Shown here one piece after another: positions 32,917 to 42,248 of a stretch of DNA of 64,000 nucleotides (within the stretch, counting starts at the first letter, position 1; every line of letters begins with the position of its first letter). The stretch covers positions 992,001-1,056,000 of the forward strand of contig OY969716.1 of the NCBI GenBank assembly GCA_963702125.1, read 5' to 3'. A program made the translations under genes and the position numbers. Source of the DNA: Palsa-295 sp963702125. Its GTDB lineage: Bacteria > Acidobacteriota > Terriglobia > Acidiferrales > UBA7541. Below the pieces are notes generated by a model. That model saw only the letters and a list, made by a program, of their open reading frames with translations. It made no database searches and was not told the origin of the DNA.

Positions 32917-33761
32917 GATGCGCTCAACCTTTTTTCGAGGCGTTCGGTGCCGTAAAGAATCGCTACGACCACCACAAGCATGCATAGCGAAATTGCCGCG
33001 CCGAGCGGCCAGTTGTACGCCGCGCCAAACAAACTGACCACCACATTCGAGATCATGATCCCGCTCGATCCGCCTACCAGCAGCGGCGCCAGGAAATCGC
33101 CCAACGTCAATACGAATGCAAATGTTGATCCGGCAATCACGCCCGGAAGTGACAATGGGAGGATCACGCGCCGAAACGTCTGCCACGGCGAGCAGCCGAG
33201 ATCCTGCGACGCTTCCACCAGATTTCGCGGGATGTGCTCGAGTGACGCGTAAATCGGCAGAAACACAAATGGAGTGTAAATGTGCGTTAGGGTAAGGATC
33301 ACGGCGAACGGGCTGTAAAGCAAAAATTCCAACGGCGCATGCGTGATGTGCAGATATTGGAGCAGCCCGTTCAGCACGCCGTCGCTGCCGAGAATCGTTT
33401 TCCACGCGTAGCCACGCACCAGATAACTTGCCCAGAGCGGAATGATCACCAGCTGATACGCAAGTTCCTTGCGCGCGCGCGTGTAGAACGAAACGTAGTA
33501 CGCGAGGGGATAACCAAGAAGCAGCGCGAGCAGCGTGACCGAGGCGGCGATGCGCACCGAGCGCAGAAACACCTCGGCGTAGAGGGGCTTCGCCAGAAGT
33601 TGCCGGTAATTGTCGAGCGTCCAGCTATGAACGATGGTTTGGAGCGGCGAGACCGACCAGAAGCTGTAGCAGAAGAGCATCGCGTACGGGATCAGCAAAA
33701 GCGCGACCACCCACGCGAGCGGCGGAATGGTCACAGTCGCTTTGTAAGCGCGCGAATACAA
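32913..33761 (-). CDS. potB: Polyamine-type ABC transporter permease (PotB-like)
   Basis: A 282-residue inner-membrane permease with six helices and the EAA-loop pattern LVEASQDLGCSPWQTFRRVI that contacts the ATPase. The N-terminal part (WVVALLLIPYAMLFCYSFW) matches PotB/PotH proteins. The start is TTG at 33761, two bases beyond the potA stop; a GTG nine codons later is the alternative. It forms the membrane channel with PotC. Translation is probably coupled to potA. Confidence 0.9.
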   Translation of the reverse strand: MYSRAYKATVTIPPLAWVVALLLIPYAMLFCYSFWSVSPLQTIVHSWTLDNYRQLLAKPLYAEVFLRSVRIAASVTLLALLLGYPLAYYVSFYTRARKELAYQLVIIPLWASYLVRGYAWKTILGSDGVLNGLLQYLHITHAPLEFLLYSPFAVILTLTHIYTPFVFLPIYASLEHIPRNLVEASQDLGCSPWQTFRRVILPLSLPGVIAGSTFAFVLTLGDFLAPLLVGGSSGIMISNVVVSLFGAAYNWPLGAAISLCMLVVVVAILYGTERLEKRLSAS

Positions 33762-33763
33762 GA

Positions 33764-34867
33764 TTAGTCGCCGCCTTCAGCCACGCGAATCGCGTCGTTT
33801 GCGTCGAATTCAAATTCGCGCTCGCCGCTCAGGGGGCCCGGCGCCGCAATGCGGGCACGCACCAGGTGCGAGTTGCCGCAGTCGATTTCGAGTGCGTCCA
33901 TCGCGCCGCCAAAGGACTGGTTGCGAATCGTTCCTCGAAAGCGAGCGACGGAAACATCGGGAGCGGTGGCAGTCCCGCCAGGCGGCACGAGCCGGATTGT
34001 TTCCTGGCGGAGTGAGAAGGTCGCTTTGCCCGGCGCCGCAAACGTGCGCCACACGATCGGCCCGGCGCTCGCGATTCCGTCGCGCACATCTGCGCGCAGC
34101 AGATTGGTCTGCCCGATAAACTGCGCGGCGTACGCGGTTGCCGGCCTGCCGTAGATTTCACGGGGGCTGGCGATCTGCTCCAGGTGTCCTGCGCGCAAAA
34201 GCGCCACTCGATCGGAAAGCGCCATCGCCTCTTCCTGGTCGTGCGTGACGAAAATAAACGTGATGCCCACTTCGCGCTGCAGCGATTTCAGCTCGACCTG
34301 CATCTGGCGCCGCAGGTTCGCGTCGAGCGCGGAGAGCGGCTCATCGAGCAGCAGCACGCGGGGCCGGTTCACCAGTGCACGCGCCAGAGCGACCCGTTGT
34401 TGCTGCCCGCCGCTCAGCCGCGAAGGAGCCGACTTTGCGAAGTCTCCCATCTTCACCATGTCCAGCGCCCTGGCGACGCGCCCCGGAATCTCAGACGCGG
34501 CGGTGTGCGAAGCGCGCAGGCCGTATGCGACATTGTCGAAAACGGAAAGATGCGGAAACAGCGCGTAGCTCTGAAAGACGGTGTTCACCTGGCGCTTGTG
34601 CGCCGGAACGGTATCGATTCGCGCACCCGACATTGAAATCGAGCCGGCGTCGAGCTGTTCGAACCCCGCGATTAATCGAAGCAGAGTCGTTTTGCCTGAG
34701 CCGCTTTCGCCGAGAATCGTCAGAAATTCGCCGCTCGCGACGTTGAGCGAAATGCCGCGCAGCACCGGGCGCACGCCGTAGCGCTTGGTTACGTCGCGGA
34801 TTTCGAGCAACACGTCGTGAGCGCCAGGGGTAGAAGGGGATTTTTCGACGGATGCAGGTGTGGACAT
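33764..34867 (-). CDS. potA: Polyamine-type ABC transporter ATPase (PotA-like)
   Basis: A 367-residue cytoplasmic ATPase. Walker A is GESGSGKTTLLRLIAG, the Q-loop is VFQSYALFPH, the signature is RLSGGQQQRVALARAL, Walker B is RVLLLDEPLSALD and the switch is VTHDQEEAM. The C-terminal third is the TOBE regulatory domain typical of PotA and MalK-type ATPases. It powers the PotB-PotC channel fed by PotD. ATG 34867 (MSTPASVEKS) is preferred to a start 14 codons upstream. The next gene starts two bases beyond its stop. Confidence 0.92.
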   Translation of the reverse strand: MSTPASVEKSPSTPGAHDVLLEIRDVTKRYGVRPVLRGISLNVASGEFLTILGESGSGKTTLLRLIAGFEQLDAGSISMSGARIDTVPAHKRQVNTVFQSYALFPHLSVFDNVAYGLRASHTAASEIPGRVARALDMVKMGDFAKSAPSRLSGGQQQRVALARALVNRPRVLLLDEPLSALDANLRRQMQVELKSLQREVGITFIFVTHDQEEAMALSDRVALLRAGHLEQIASPREIYGRPATAYAAQFIGQTNLLRADVRDGIASAGPIVWRTFAAPGKATFSLRQETIRLVPPGGTATAPDVSVARFRGTIRNQSFGGAMDALEIDCGNSHLVRARIAAPGPLSGEREFEFDANDAIRVAEGGD

Positions 34868-34925
34868 TAGTGATCTCGTCCGCAGCCGAGCCAGGTGCGG
34901 CAGGCACACAACAACGCAAGGCGCG

Positions 34926-36005
34926 TCACTGCGCCGCCTTCACTTCGTTCAAAATTTCGTTGTATTTATCGCGCCGAGGAACCTGCTGCCAGAAATAAAT
35001 ATGGTTCATGTAGTTGTTCACGTCGTCCAGATGAAGCGAAGCGCGCTGGTCCTGCGTCATCAAGGTGCCGGCCTCCGGATTTGCCGGATCGTAACCGGTC
35101 ACGTCGCTCACGGCTTTCTGCGTTTTCGCCTGGATCATGTATTCGAGAAACTGCGTCGCCAGTTCTTTATTTTCGCTGGCCTGGGTGATCATCAGGTGAT
35201 CGATCCATCCCGTTGTGTTTTCTTTGGGAATCGTTTCACCAATCGGGAAGTTGGCCTTGCGAAGCTGGTTCGTCATCAGCGGCCAGCCCATCGCCGCCAC
35301 CACTTCGTGATTCTGAAAGAGATTGGTCAACTCGCCGCCCGTCGTCCAAAATTTGCGGATGTTCGGCTTTAGCGCGATCAATTTTGCTTTCACCGCATCC
35401 AGTTCAGCGTCGGTGAGGTTGTAAATGTGATTTGGGTCGGGTTTGTCGTAGCCGAGCACCTGAGCGGCCATGTAGATCGTCGAAAGCTCATCCCACACGG
35501 AGATTTTATTTTTGAGCGCGGGATCCCACAGCGCGGCCCAGCTGTCCGGCGCTTTTGGAAATGCCTTCGTATCGTAGAGCAGGGGATTGGGGCCCCAGGT
35601 GAAGGGTACGCCGTAGGTTTGCCCGTTTACTTTCACCAGCGGCATCGAACGGAGGCGTTCCGAGAGTTGCGGGTACGAGGGAAGTTCCGAGAGATCGAGC
35701 GGCGCGGCAAGCCCGGACGACGCGATCATCGTGGCGACGTCGCTCGATGGCGAGATAACGTCATAGTTCGAAGCGCTGCCGCCGCGCAATTTCGCCACAA
35801 GCTCGTCGCTCGAGCCCATGTACGCCGCGCTGATCTTGCAGTTGTGCGATTGCTCGAACGCTTGAATGTAAGAAGGATCGGCGTATCCCTCCCAAACGAG
35901 CAGGCTCAGCGACGGCGTCTTCTTCGCGCAACCTGCCGCGACCAGAACCACGGTCATCGCCACGCATCCAAGCATTAGCCATCGCGACTTCCCAACTCGC
36001 TGCAT
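34926..36005 (-). CDS. potD: Polyamine-type ABC transporter substrate-binding lipoprotein (PotD-like)
   Basis: A 359-residue exported lipoprotein. The signal peptide ends in the lipobox LVAAGC (Cys about 26), so the mature protein is lipid-anchored. The mature part starts LSLLVWEGYADPSYIQAFEQ, the beginning of the PotD/PotF family, and has GVPFTWGPNPLLYDTKAF, the polyamine-binding strand region. It delivers a polyamine to PotABC. The start is uncertain: ATG 36005 is used, and an in-frame GTG lies nine codons upstream. It follows the regulator gene and precedes potA by 58 bases. Confidence 0.92.
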   Translation of the reverse strand: MQRVGKSRWLMLGCVAMTVVLVAAGCAKKTPSLSLLVWEGYADPSYIQAFEQSHNCKISAAYMGSSDELVAKLRGGSASNYDVISPSSDVATMIASSGLAAPLDLSELPSYPQLSERLRSMPLVKVNGQTYGVPFTWGPNPLLYDTKAFPKAPDSWAALWDPALKNKISVWDELSTIYMAAQVLGYDKPDPNHIYNLTDAELDAVKAKLIALKPNIRKFWTTGGELTNLFQNHEVVAAMGWPLMTNQLRKANFPIGETIPKENTTGWIDHLMITQASENKELATQFLEYMIQAKTQKAVSDVTGYDPANPEAGTLMTQDQRASLHLDDVNNYMNHIYFWQQVPRRDKYNEILNEVKAAQ

Positions 36006-36047
36006 GCAGTCTCGCTTTCCCGCGTGCGCCACTCGCAGGCTGAAACT

Positions 36048-36878
36048 CTAGAACGTCGGCGGCGTATTCACCCACAGCACCAGCGTTTCCGTCCTGCCCG
36101 GATTTCTCCAGTGGTGCGCGTTGCTGCTCTCGAAATAAAAACTGTCGCCTTCTCGCAGCTTCGCGGTCTCGCCGTTGTCGAGCGAGATCTCCAGCGTTCC
36201 GCGGAGTATATACAGAAATTCCTCGCCCTCGTGCGCGTAGGATTCGCCGCTGCTCGCCGACGGAGCGATCCGGAAAAGGTGCGGCTCCATCATCGTATTG
36301 CCCCACGCGAGCAATTCCATCCGGACGCCCGGACCGGCATTCAGCACCTTGCGTTCGTTCGGCTGCACGCGTCCGGGATTCGCTTCCGACGGGTTGAAGA
36401 GGGAGAGAATATTCAGCTGGTAGAAACGCGCGAGCTTGCGCAAGGTGGAAACCGACGCGCTCATCTGTTCGCGCTCGACGGCGCTGAGAAAACCCACGGA
36501 CACACCCGCTTCGCGCGCGACTTGCGCCAGGGAATAGCCGTAGTGAATTCGCATGCGACGCAGACGCGCGCCCACCGAACTGGACCGAGGCTGCGGCGCG
36601 GCATTCGTCAGCAGACCCTGCGTTTTCATCAGGTGGACGATCGCCGGCGCGTTCATTTTGCGAGCGCGGCGCAAAAATTGCGCGCGCTTGAGGATGCGAA
36701 TGTCGTCCTGTGTGTAGAGGCGGTATTTGCTCTGCGTTCGTTTCGGGGAGACCAGGCCGAGGTTTTCCCACAATCGCAGGACCGTGGGAGAAATTCCGAC
36801 CAGCCGAGACACGTCGCTGATTCGTAGGTAACCGTGCGCCGGCGATTTCTGTTTGGACGTCTTGCGCGCGCTGGACAA
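36048..36878 (-). CDS. MerR-type plus XRE-type HTH plus cupin transcriptional regulator
   Basis: A three-part regulator of about 276 residues. Near the N-terminus is a MerR-like winged helix (YLRISDVSRLVGISPTVLRL, ENLGLVSP, YRLYTQDDIRILKRA). The middle is an XRE helix-turn-helix (ARLRRMRIHYGYSLAQVARE, AGVSVGFLSAVERE). The C-terminus is a cupin (HEGEEFLYILRGTLEISLD, GDSFYFESSNAHHWRN). The XRE-cupin half resembles PuuR, the repressor of putrescine use. It heads the Pot operon 42 bases before potD and is divergent from a TonB receptor gene. The start is uncertain: TTG 36878 has AAGGGG upstream and avoids the opposite-strand promoter; the frame is open to TTG 36956. Confidence 0.82.
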   Translation of the reverse strand: MSSARKTSKQKSPAHGYLRISDVSRLVGISPTVLRLWENLGLVSPKRTQSKYRLYTQDDIRILKRAQFLRRARKMNAPAIVHLMKTQGLLTNAAPQPRSSSVGARLRRMRIHYGYSLAQVAREAGVSVGFLSAVEREQMSASVSTLRKLARFYQLNILSLFNPSEANPGRVQPNERKVLNAGPGVRMELLAWGNTMMEPHLFRIAPSASSGESYAHEGEEFLYILRGTLEISLDNGETAKLREGDSFYFESSNAHHWRNPGRTETLVLWVNTPPTF

Positions 36879-36891
36879 AATCAAAATCCCC

Positions 36892-36920
36892 TTGACATCA
36901 CTCGGGGCTTCTTCTAACGT
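36892..36920 (+). promoter_or_regulatory. Candidate sigma-70 promoter for the second TonB receptor gene
   Basis: TTGACA (36892-36897), a perfect minus-35 box, is followed after 17 bases by TAACGT (36915-36920), a weak minus-10. It lies about 100 bases before the receptor start and within the upstream part of the divergent regulator frame, so the regulator could act directly on it. Confidence 0.45.
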
Positions 36921-37018
36921 TCGCGGATTATAGTAAGGTTTTTTCGCAGCCTGCAACTGAAAAACTGGGTTGAGCGTCTCGGGGGTGCGTGGCGCCAGCT
37001 ATATCCAAAGGAGCGGCT

Positions 37019-40000
37019 ATGAAAGCGACGGGGTGGTTACGGGTGTGTCTATTGGTGTTTCTGGGCCTGGTCGCCACCGGCTCCGCCTGGGGACAGACCA
37101 ACGGTTCGATCCGCGGAACGATTAACGATCCATCGGGCGCGGTCGTGCCAAAAGCCACCGTCACCGTCACGCTTAACGGAACGGATACCACACGTACCGT
37201 CACTTCAGATGTAAATGGCGCGTTCGAAATTCCCGAGCTGGTAGTCGGAAGCTACGATGTCACCGTCGATGCGACAGGGTTCAAGAAATCAATCACCAAA
37301 GACGTCGTGGTGACGATAGGCCACGTGAACTTTATCACGGTGGCGCTGCAGGTCGGGGGCGGGAACGATACGGTGACCGTTGAGGCCAACGTCGCTCAAG
37401 TGGAAACCACCAGCACCCAACTTGGCGCTGTGATGACCGACACTGCGATTCGCGAGCTTCCCCTCAATACCCGCAACGCGTACGCGTTACTCCAACTGCA
37501 GGCCGGCGTTCAGTCTCAAGTCGGCGCAGACCTTTTCTACGGAAGCGACAACCCTGGCGTAGTGTCGGTTAACGGTGGCCGCGGCCGTTCCAACAATTAC
37601 ATGGTGAACGGCGGAGATGCGAACGACATATTCGTGAACGCGCCCGCGATCGAGCCGTCGCCCGACGCAATCGAAGAGTTCCGAGTGCTCACAAACACGT
37701 TTGATGCGGAGTTCGGCCGCAACTCGGGTTCCGTCGTCAACGTAGTCACGAAGTCCGGCACCAATGAGTTCCACGGAGATGTTTACGAATTCTTTCGGAA
37801 CAACGTCTTGAACACTCGTGGATATTTCGATCCTGACGTTGCGCCTTACCATCAGAATCAGTTTGGCGTTACCGCCGGTGGCCCGATTAAGAAAGACCAC
37901 AGTTTTATATTCGGGTCGTATGAAGGGAATCGACTGATTCAGGGGATTTCATCGGGGCAAGTGTTTCTCCCGAGTCCCGCCGAGGCGGCGGGAGACTTTT
38001 CTGGTAATCCTCAGCTTTTTTCGGGGACGCTTAGCGATCCGACATTCGCGAATCAATTGGCCGCCCGGTCGACTGGTGGCGGCGGGGTAACTTGTGCTCA
38101 AGCGGTAGCAACGGCGGGCGGCGCGCCGATTGCAGCCGGCACCCCATATTCACAAATCTTTCCTGGCAATAAGGTTCCGTTGCCTTGCCTGGATCCCACG
38201 GCTTTGGCTCTCTATAACAATTACGTTGCAGGGTTCCAGAACAACGTGAATCCGAATACAGGTGCGCTGAGCCTTACACCGTCCCAATCGCAGTACGTCA
38301 ATCAATTCACGATCCGGTTTGACCAGAAGCTGAATGCCAATCAACAGTTGTCGGTCTACTACTACTTCCAAAACGATTCCCAGACTGTGCCGTTTTCCAC
38401 GTTTCAAGCAGCGGGCGCGAATGTGCCGGGGTTTCCGGCGCTGACGTCCACGCGTGGCCAACAGTGGAACATCTCGCACACCTGGACGCTCGGCTCTACG
38501 GCGGTGAATGAAGCGCGATTCAGCTATTTCCGCGAGGGCCAGGGCGATTTGAACCACCCGATCAACACGTTACCCGCCGTTCAAGATGCATGTGGGACTT
38601 ACGTACCTTCGTCGAATTGCTTCGCGGATCCTTCGAATCCGAGTCTGGGAATCACAACCGACCTGCCCGGTCATATGGGAGCTCCCTTCGTCAGCGTGGC
38701 GGGTGGCTTTGCCATCGGAAACAACTTTGAAGGCGAACTGCCGCAGGTGGGCAACTCGTTTCAATGGACGGACACTTTCACGAAAACGTACTCGAATCAC
38801 ACGCTGAAGTTTGGTGGTGATGTACGGCGCGCCCAGTTCAATCAATTTCTCTACTACAACGTCAACGGAGACTTCTCTTTCCAGACCGACTCCAACCTAT
38901 GCTCGCCCGCAAATCCGAATCCGAACTGCGATACTCCCACAGGAAATGACCTCGGTGGTTCAGATGCATATGCGAACTATTTCCTCGGCGTTCCCAATTC
39001 GTACTCCCAGGGCGCGGCTCAAGGCGAGTACGTCCGGAACACTGCGCTGTACTTGTTTGCGCAGGACAGTTGGAAGATCAAACAAAACCTAACTCTGAAC
39101 TACGGCTTGAGATGGGAACTCAACACTCCGTATTACGACACCGAGAACCGGCTGCAGACCTTCCGGCCGGGCGAGATCACCACCAAGTATCCGTGCTGGA
39201 TTTACACCGCAGGTTCACAAACTGCCGGCTATAGCCCGGGCGACTGCAGCCAGAACAGTGCCCAAAACTCGGTTAATCCCGTTGGGCTGGTTTTCCCCGG
39301 CGATCCCGGTGTTCCTCGCGGTCTGACGTCAACGTATTACAAAGCATTTGCGCCGAGAATTGGTATCGCGTGGGCGCCTTCTCAGACCGATGGAATTCTG
39401 GGCAAGATGTTCGGTGGTCCTGGAAAGACCAGCATTCGCGCGGGTTTTGGTATCTTTTACAATCCGATCGAGCAATTGGTGCTGGAGCAATTCAGCGCTG
39501 AACCTCCATTTGGCGGCAGCGCCTTCAACAGCTTTCCGAATTTCAACTTACCTTTTCTCCCGCAGTCGAGTGATCCCGCCGCGGGACCGTTTTCACCCAA
39601 CCCGTTCCAGGGAATCATCCACCAGACCCCAAACACGCCCTGTCCGGATCCCGCCGGTCCAAAGGGATGCGTGGACTGGGCTTCTTTCCGCCCCATCCTT
39701 CTGTACGGAGAATTCGCTCCGCACCTGAAGAGCCAATATGCCGAGCAATACAACCTCACGTTAGAACGCCAGTTGACGAAGGATATGCTGCTCCGCGTCT
39801 CGTACGTGGGTACCCAGGCGCATCACTTGCTCGCTTCCCACGATTTGAACTACGGCAACCCGGAGACTTGTTTACAGCTCAACAATATTCTGGGCGCCGG
39901 AACGTGTGGACCGTTTGGCGCCGATAGCCAATACACCATTCCCGCAGGAACCACCATCCCAACATATACGCCGCCTCCTGGCGCTGCCGTAGTCACGGGT

Positions 40001-40921
40001 TGCAACGGCCTCTATCTCCCGTACAACGCAGGGACCGGGGGGAATTGTGTTCAGGCCGGAACCACGCTGGCGTCCCCGGTCGACTTGGTGGGGCTACGCA
40101 AATACTCTTCCCCCAATTGCCAGCCGCTCACCGGTGGTACCGGTTGCCCGATCGACGGTGTCCCAGTGTTTAGCAACATCTTTGCCGAAGATACGATAGC
40201 GAACTCAAACTACAACGGCCTTCAGATCTCGTTGGAAAAGAGTTATTCGCATGGCCTGCTGTTTCAGGCGTCATACACCTTTAGCAAGGCGATCGACCAG
40301 GGCGCGTCATTCGAGAACGAGTTGAACCCAATCAACTACAGCTTCACGCGCGGCGACTCTCTGCTCGATGCGAAGCACAGGTTCGTCTTCAGTCCAGTGT
40401 GGATGCTCCCGATTCGGAAGTATGACGGCTTTAAGGGTAAAGCAGCCGATGGCTGGGGAGTATCCGCGATCATTACGTATCAGAGCGGGTTCCCGATTCG
40501 TGTGCAAGATCAGAACGATACCGAGTTGATGAGCAGCTTTTTCTTCGAGGACGCGAATACTCCGTTCGCCTCAGGCAAGGTTGCATTTACGAATCCCAAG
40601 ACAAATGGCGGCCAATATTTCGATTCGTCGAACATCACCGATTCGAATCTCGGGACGTTCGGCAATTTGCCGCACGCTCTGTGCTGCGGTCCTGCGATCA
40701 GCAACACGGACCTTGTAATTTCGAAGAAGACTCCGATCAACGAGCGGTTTAACACCGAGTTCCGAGCCGAGTTCTATAACGCGTGGAATCACACCCAATT
40801 CGCAAATCCCGACGGCAACTTTACAGATGGAACTCCTTCGAATGGCGGAACGTTTGGCGTGATTCTGAAGACCCGGGAAGATCCCCGAGTAATGCAGTTC
40901 GCGCTCAAGCTGATGTTCTAG
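37019..40921 (+). CDS. Oar-like TonB-dependent receptor next to the polyamine operon
   Basis: A 1300-residue outer-membrane receptor. Signal peptide: MKATGWLRVCLLVFLGLVAT through ASAWGQ. The carboxypeptidase-regulatory-like fold is at residues about 25-115 (SIRGTINDPSGAVVPKATVT, GAFEIPELVVGSYDVTVDAT). The plug follows (IRELPLNTRNAYALLQLQAG), then a long barrel ending in ALKLMF. ATG 37019 has AAAGGAG five bases upstream. Its promoter lies in the region divergent from the MerR-XRE-cupin regulator, which suggests joint control. The ligand is unknown; polyamine or a peptide is inferred from neighbours. A strong terminator follows the stop. Confidence 0.9.
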   Translation: MKATGWLRVCLLVFLGLVATGSAWGQTNGSIRGTINDPSGAVVPKATVTVTLNGTDTTRTVTSDVNGAFEIPELVVGSYDVTVDATGFKKSITKDVVVTIGHVNFITVALQVGGGNDTVTVEANVAQVETTSTQLGAVMTDTAIRELPLNTRNAYALLQLQAGVQSQVGADLFYGSDNPGVVSVNGGRGRSNNYMVNGGDANDIFVNAPAIEPSPDAIEEFRVLTNTFDAEFGRNSGSVVNVVTKSGTNEFHGDVYEFFRNNVLNTRGYFDPDVAPYHQNQFGVTAGGPIKKDHSFIFGSYEGNRLIQGISSGQVFLPSPAEAAGDFSGNPQLFSGTLSDPTFANQLAARSTGGGGVTCAQAVATAGGAPIAAGTPYSQIFPGNKVPLPCLDPTALALYNNYVAGFQNNVNPNTGALSLTPSQSQYVNQFTIRFDQKLNANQQLSVYYYFQNDSQTVPFSTFQAAGANVPGFPALTSTRGQQWNISHTWTLGSTAVNEARFSYFREGQGDLNHPINTLPAVQDACGTYVPSSNCFADPSNPSLGITTDLPGHMGAPFVSVAGGFAIGNNFEGELPQVGNSFQWTDTFTKTYSNHTLKFGGDVRRAQFNQFLYYNVNGDFSFQTDSNLCSPANPNPNCDTPTGNDLGGSDAYANYFLGVPNSYSQGAAQGEYVRNTALYLFAQDSWKIKQNLTLNYGLRWELNTPYYDTENRLQTFRPGEITTKYPCWIYTAGSQTAGYSPGDCSQNSAQNSVNPVGLVFPGDPGVPRGLTSTYYKAFAPRIGIAWAPSQTDGILGKMFGGPGKTSIRAGFGIFYNPIEQLVLEQFSAEPPFGGSAFNSFPNFNLPFLPQSSDPAAGPFSPNPFQGIIHQTPNTPCPDPAGPKGCVDWASFRPILLYGEFAPHLKSQYAEQYNLTLERQLTKDMLLRVSYVGTQAHHLLASHDLNYGNPETCLQLNNILGAGTCGPFGADSQYTIPAGTTIPTYTPPPGAAVVTGCNGLYLPYNAGTGGNCVQAGTTLASPVDLVGLRKYSSPNCQPLTGGTGCPIDGVPVFSNIFAEDTIANSNYNGLQISLEKSYSHGLLFQASYTFSKAIDQGASFENELNPINYSFTRGDSLLDAKHRFVFSPVWMLPIRKYDGFKGKAADGWGVSAIITYQSGFPIRVQDQNDTELMSSFFFEDANTPFASGKVAFTNPKTNGGQYFDSSNITDSNLGTFGNLPHALCCGPAISNTDLVISKKTPINERFNTEFRAEFYNAWNHTQFANPDGNFTDGTPSNGGTFGVILKTREDPRVMQFALKLMF

Positions 40922-40941
40922 TGCGAAAGAAAGATTTTCTG

Positions 40942-40982
40942 AAAGCGAGGGAGCTTCGAAGCCGAAGCCCCTCGCTTTGTTG
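40942..40982 (+). terminator. Rho-independent terminator after the second TonB receptor
   Basis: AAAGCGAGGG (40942-40951) pairs with CCCTCGCTTT (40969-40978), with an inner GCTTCG-AAGC-CGAAGC stem. A short T-rich tail (TTTGTTG) follows. It starts 21 bases after the receptor stop and separates the receptor from the catabolic genes. Confidence 0.82.
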
Positions 40983-41023
40983 CGTAGCGCAAATCTATGG
41001 ATACACGGGGCCACGGGACATTT

Positions 41024-42181
41024 ATGAAACTCTTCGTACTGGGAGCCGGTCTGATGGGCCGCGCGGTGGTGTACGACCTCGCGGGTGCACGGGAGGTGCG
41101 CGAGATCGTCGTAGCGGATTTTGACAAGGCGCGAGCGGCCGAAGTGGCCAAGAAATTCGGCAAAGGAAAAGCGCGCGCTGCTTTCGCCGACGTCCGCGAC
41201 TCGAAACATCTGGCGAAATTGCTGAAAGGCTCGTCGATCGTTCTGAATTGTACGCAGTACAACTGGAACATGGACGTCATGCGCGCCGCCCTCGCCGCCA
41301 ACGTTCATTACATGGATCTCGGCGGTCTGTATCACATGACGAAGAAGCAGTTCGCGCTCGATAGAGATTTCCGCCGCATCGGCAAGCTCGCCATCCCCGG
41401 CATGGGCGGCGCGCCCGGCATCACCAACGTGATGGCTCGCGCTCTCGCGAATCCGATGGATCGCGTCGATGCAATCAAAGTTTTCAACGCCGGTGCCGAT
41501 GTTCAGAAATACGACGGTCCCATCGCTTACTCCTTTTCTATTGCGACCATCCTCGACGAGCTGACGATGGCGCCGATTCACTTCGTCGGCGGAAAGTATG
41601 TCGCAAAGCCCATGCTGTCCGAGCCAGAACCCGGCACATTCCCTGCGCCCATCGGGAATATCCAGCTGCGCCACTCGATTCACTCCGAACTCGGCACGCT
41701 CGCCGAAAGCTTCCGCACAAAAGGCGTGAAGGAAGTTTTCTTCAAAATTAATTACGACCCGCAGCTTGTCGCGCTCGTGCGCAACCTGGCCGAAGCCGGA
41801 TTCACGTCCAGCGAGCCGATTGAGGTGCGCGGCGTGAAGGTCGCGCCGAAAGACGTGCTGCTCGCGCTGATGCAGCAGAAAGCGCCGCGCAAGCCGCCGC
41901 TCGATGTGGAAGCCCTCCGCGTCGTCGTCACCGGCCGCGCTGGTAAAAAGCGCGTTGGCTCCGCGATGGAAATGTGGGCAGACAATACGAAGCGCCCGCT
42001 GCTTTCCGCCGTCGCGCGCGACACCGGGTTTCCATTGGCCATCGCCGCGGTGATGCACGGCCGCGGCGAAATTCCCGGCACCGGAGTACAGGCGCCGGAA
42101 GAGGTTGTGCCGCCCGATCCATTTTTCCGCGAGTTGAAGAAGCGAGGATTTACGTTTAAGCGTTGGAGTGTGAAACCATAG
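41024..42181 (+). CDS. Saccharopine dehydrogenase family protein, L-lysine 6-dehydrogenase-like
   Basis: A 385-residue NAD(P)-dependent enzyme. The N-terminal Rossmann fold is KLFVLGAGLMGRAVVYDLAG, and the central substrate domain has the conserved stretch AIPGMGGAPGITNVMARAL with YHMTKKQFALDRDF. This arrangement fits L-lysine 6-dehydrogenase and related saccharopine-dehydrogenase-like proteins; carboxynorspermidine dehydrogenase is a second possibility. ATG 41024 is the likely start; an ATG nine codons upstream is in frame. It is the first gene of a rightward catabolic group with aminotransferases and aldehyde dehydrogenases, which favours a role in lysine or polyamine breakdown. Confidence 0.8.
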   Translation: MKLFVLGAGLMGRAVVYDLAGAREVREIVVADFDKARAAEVAKKFGKGKARAAFADVRDSKHLAKLLKGSSIVLNCTQYNWNMDVMRAALAANVHYMDLGGLYHMTKKQFALDRDFRRIGKLAIPGMGGAPGITNVMARALANPMDRVDAIKVFNAGADVQKYDGPIAYSFSIATILDELTMAPIHFVGGKYVAKPMLSEPEPGTFPAPIGNIQLRHSIHSELGTLAESFRTKGVKEVFFKINYDPQLVALVRNLAEAGFTSSEPIEVRGVKVAPKDVLLALMQQKAPRKPPLDVEALRVVVTGRAGKKRVGSAMEMWADNTKRPLLSAVARDTGFPLAIAAVMHGRGEIPGTGVQAPEEVVPPDPFFRELKKRGFTFKRWSVKP

Positions 42182-42248
42182 TTGGCGGGTACCAGCAGCA
42201 AATCTCAGGGCCGTGCGTCGGCCACAGGAACAGCGTTCGGAGGCAGTT

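Noticed and set aside
32917..33405. N-terminal extension of the potC frame
   Set aside because: It overlaps potB in another frame; GTG 32916 with the GTGA overlap is the natural start.
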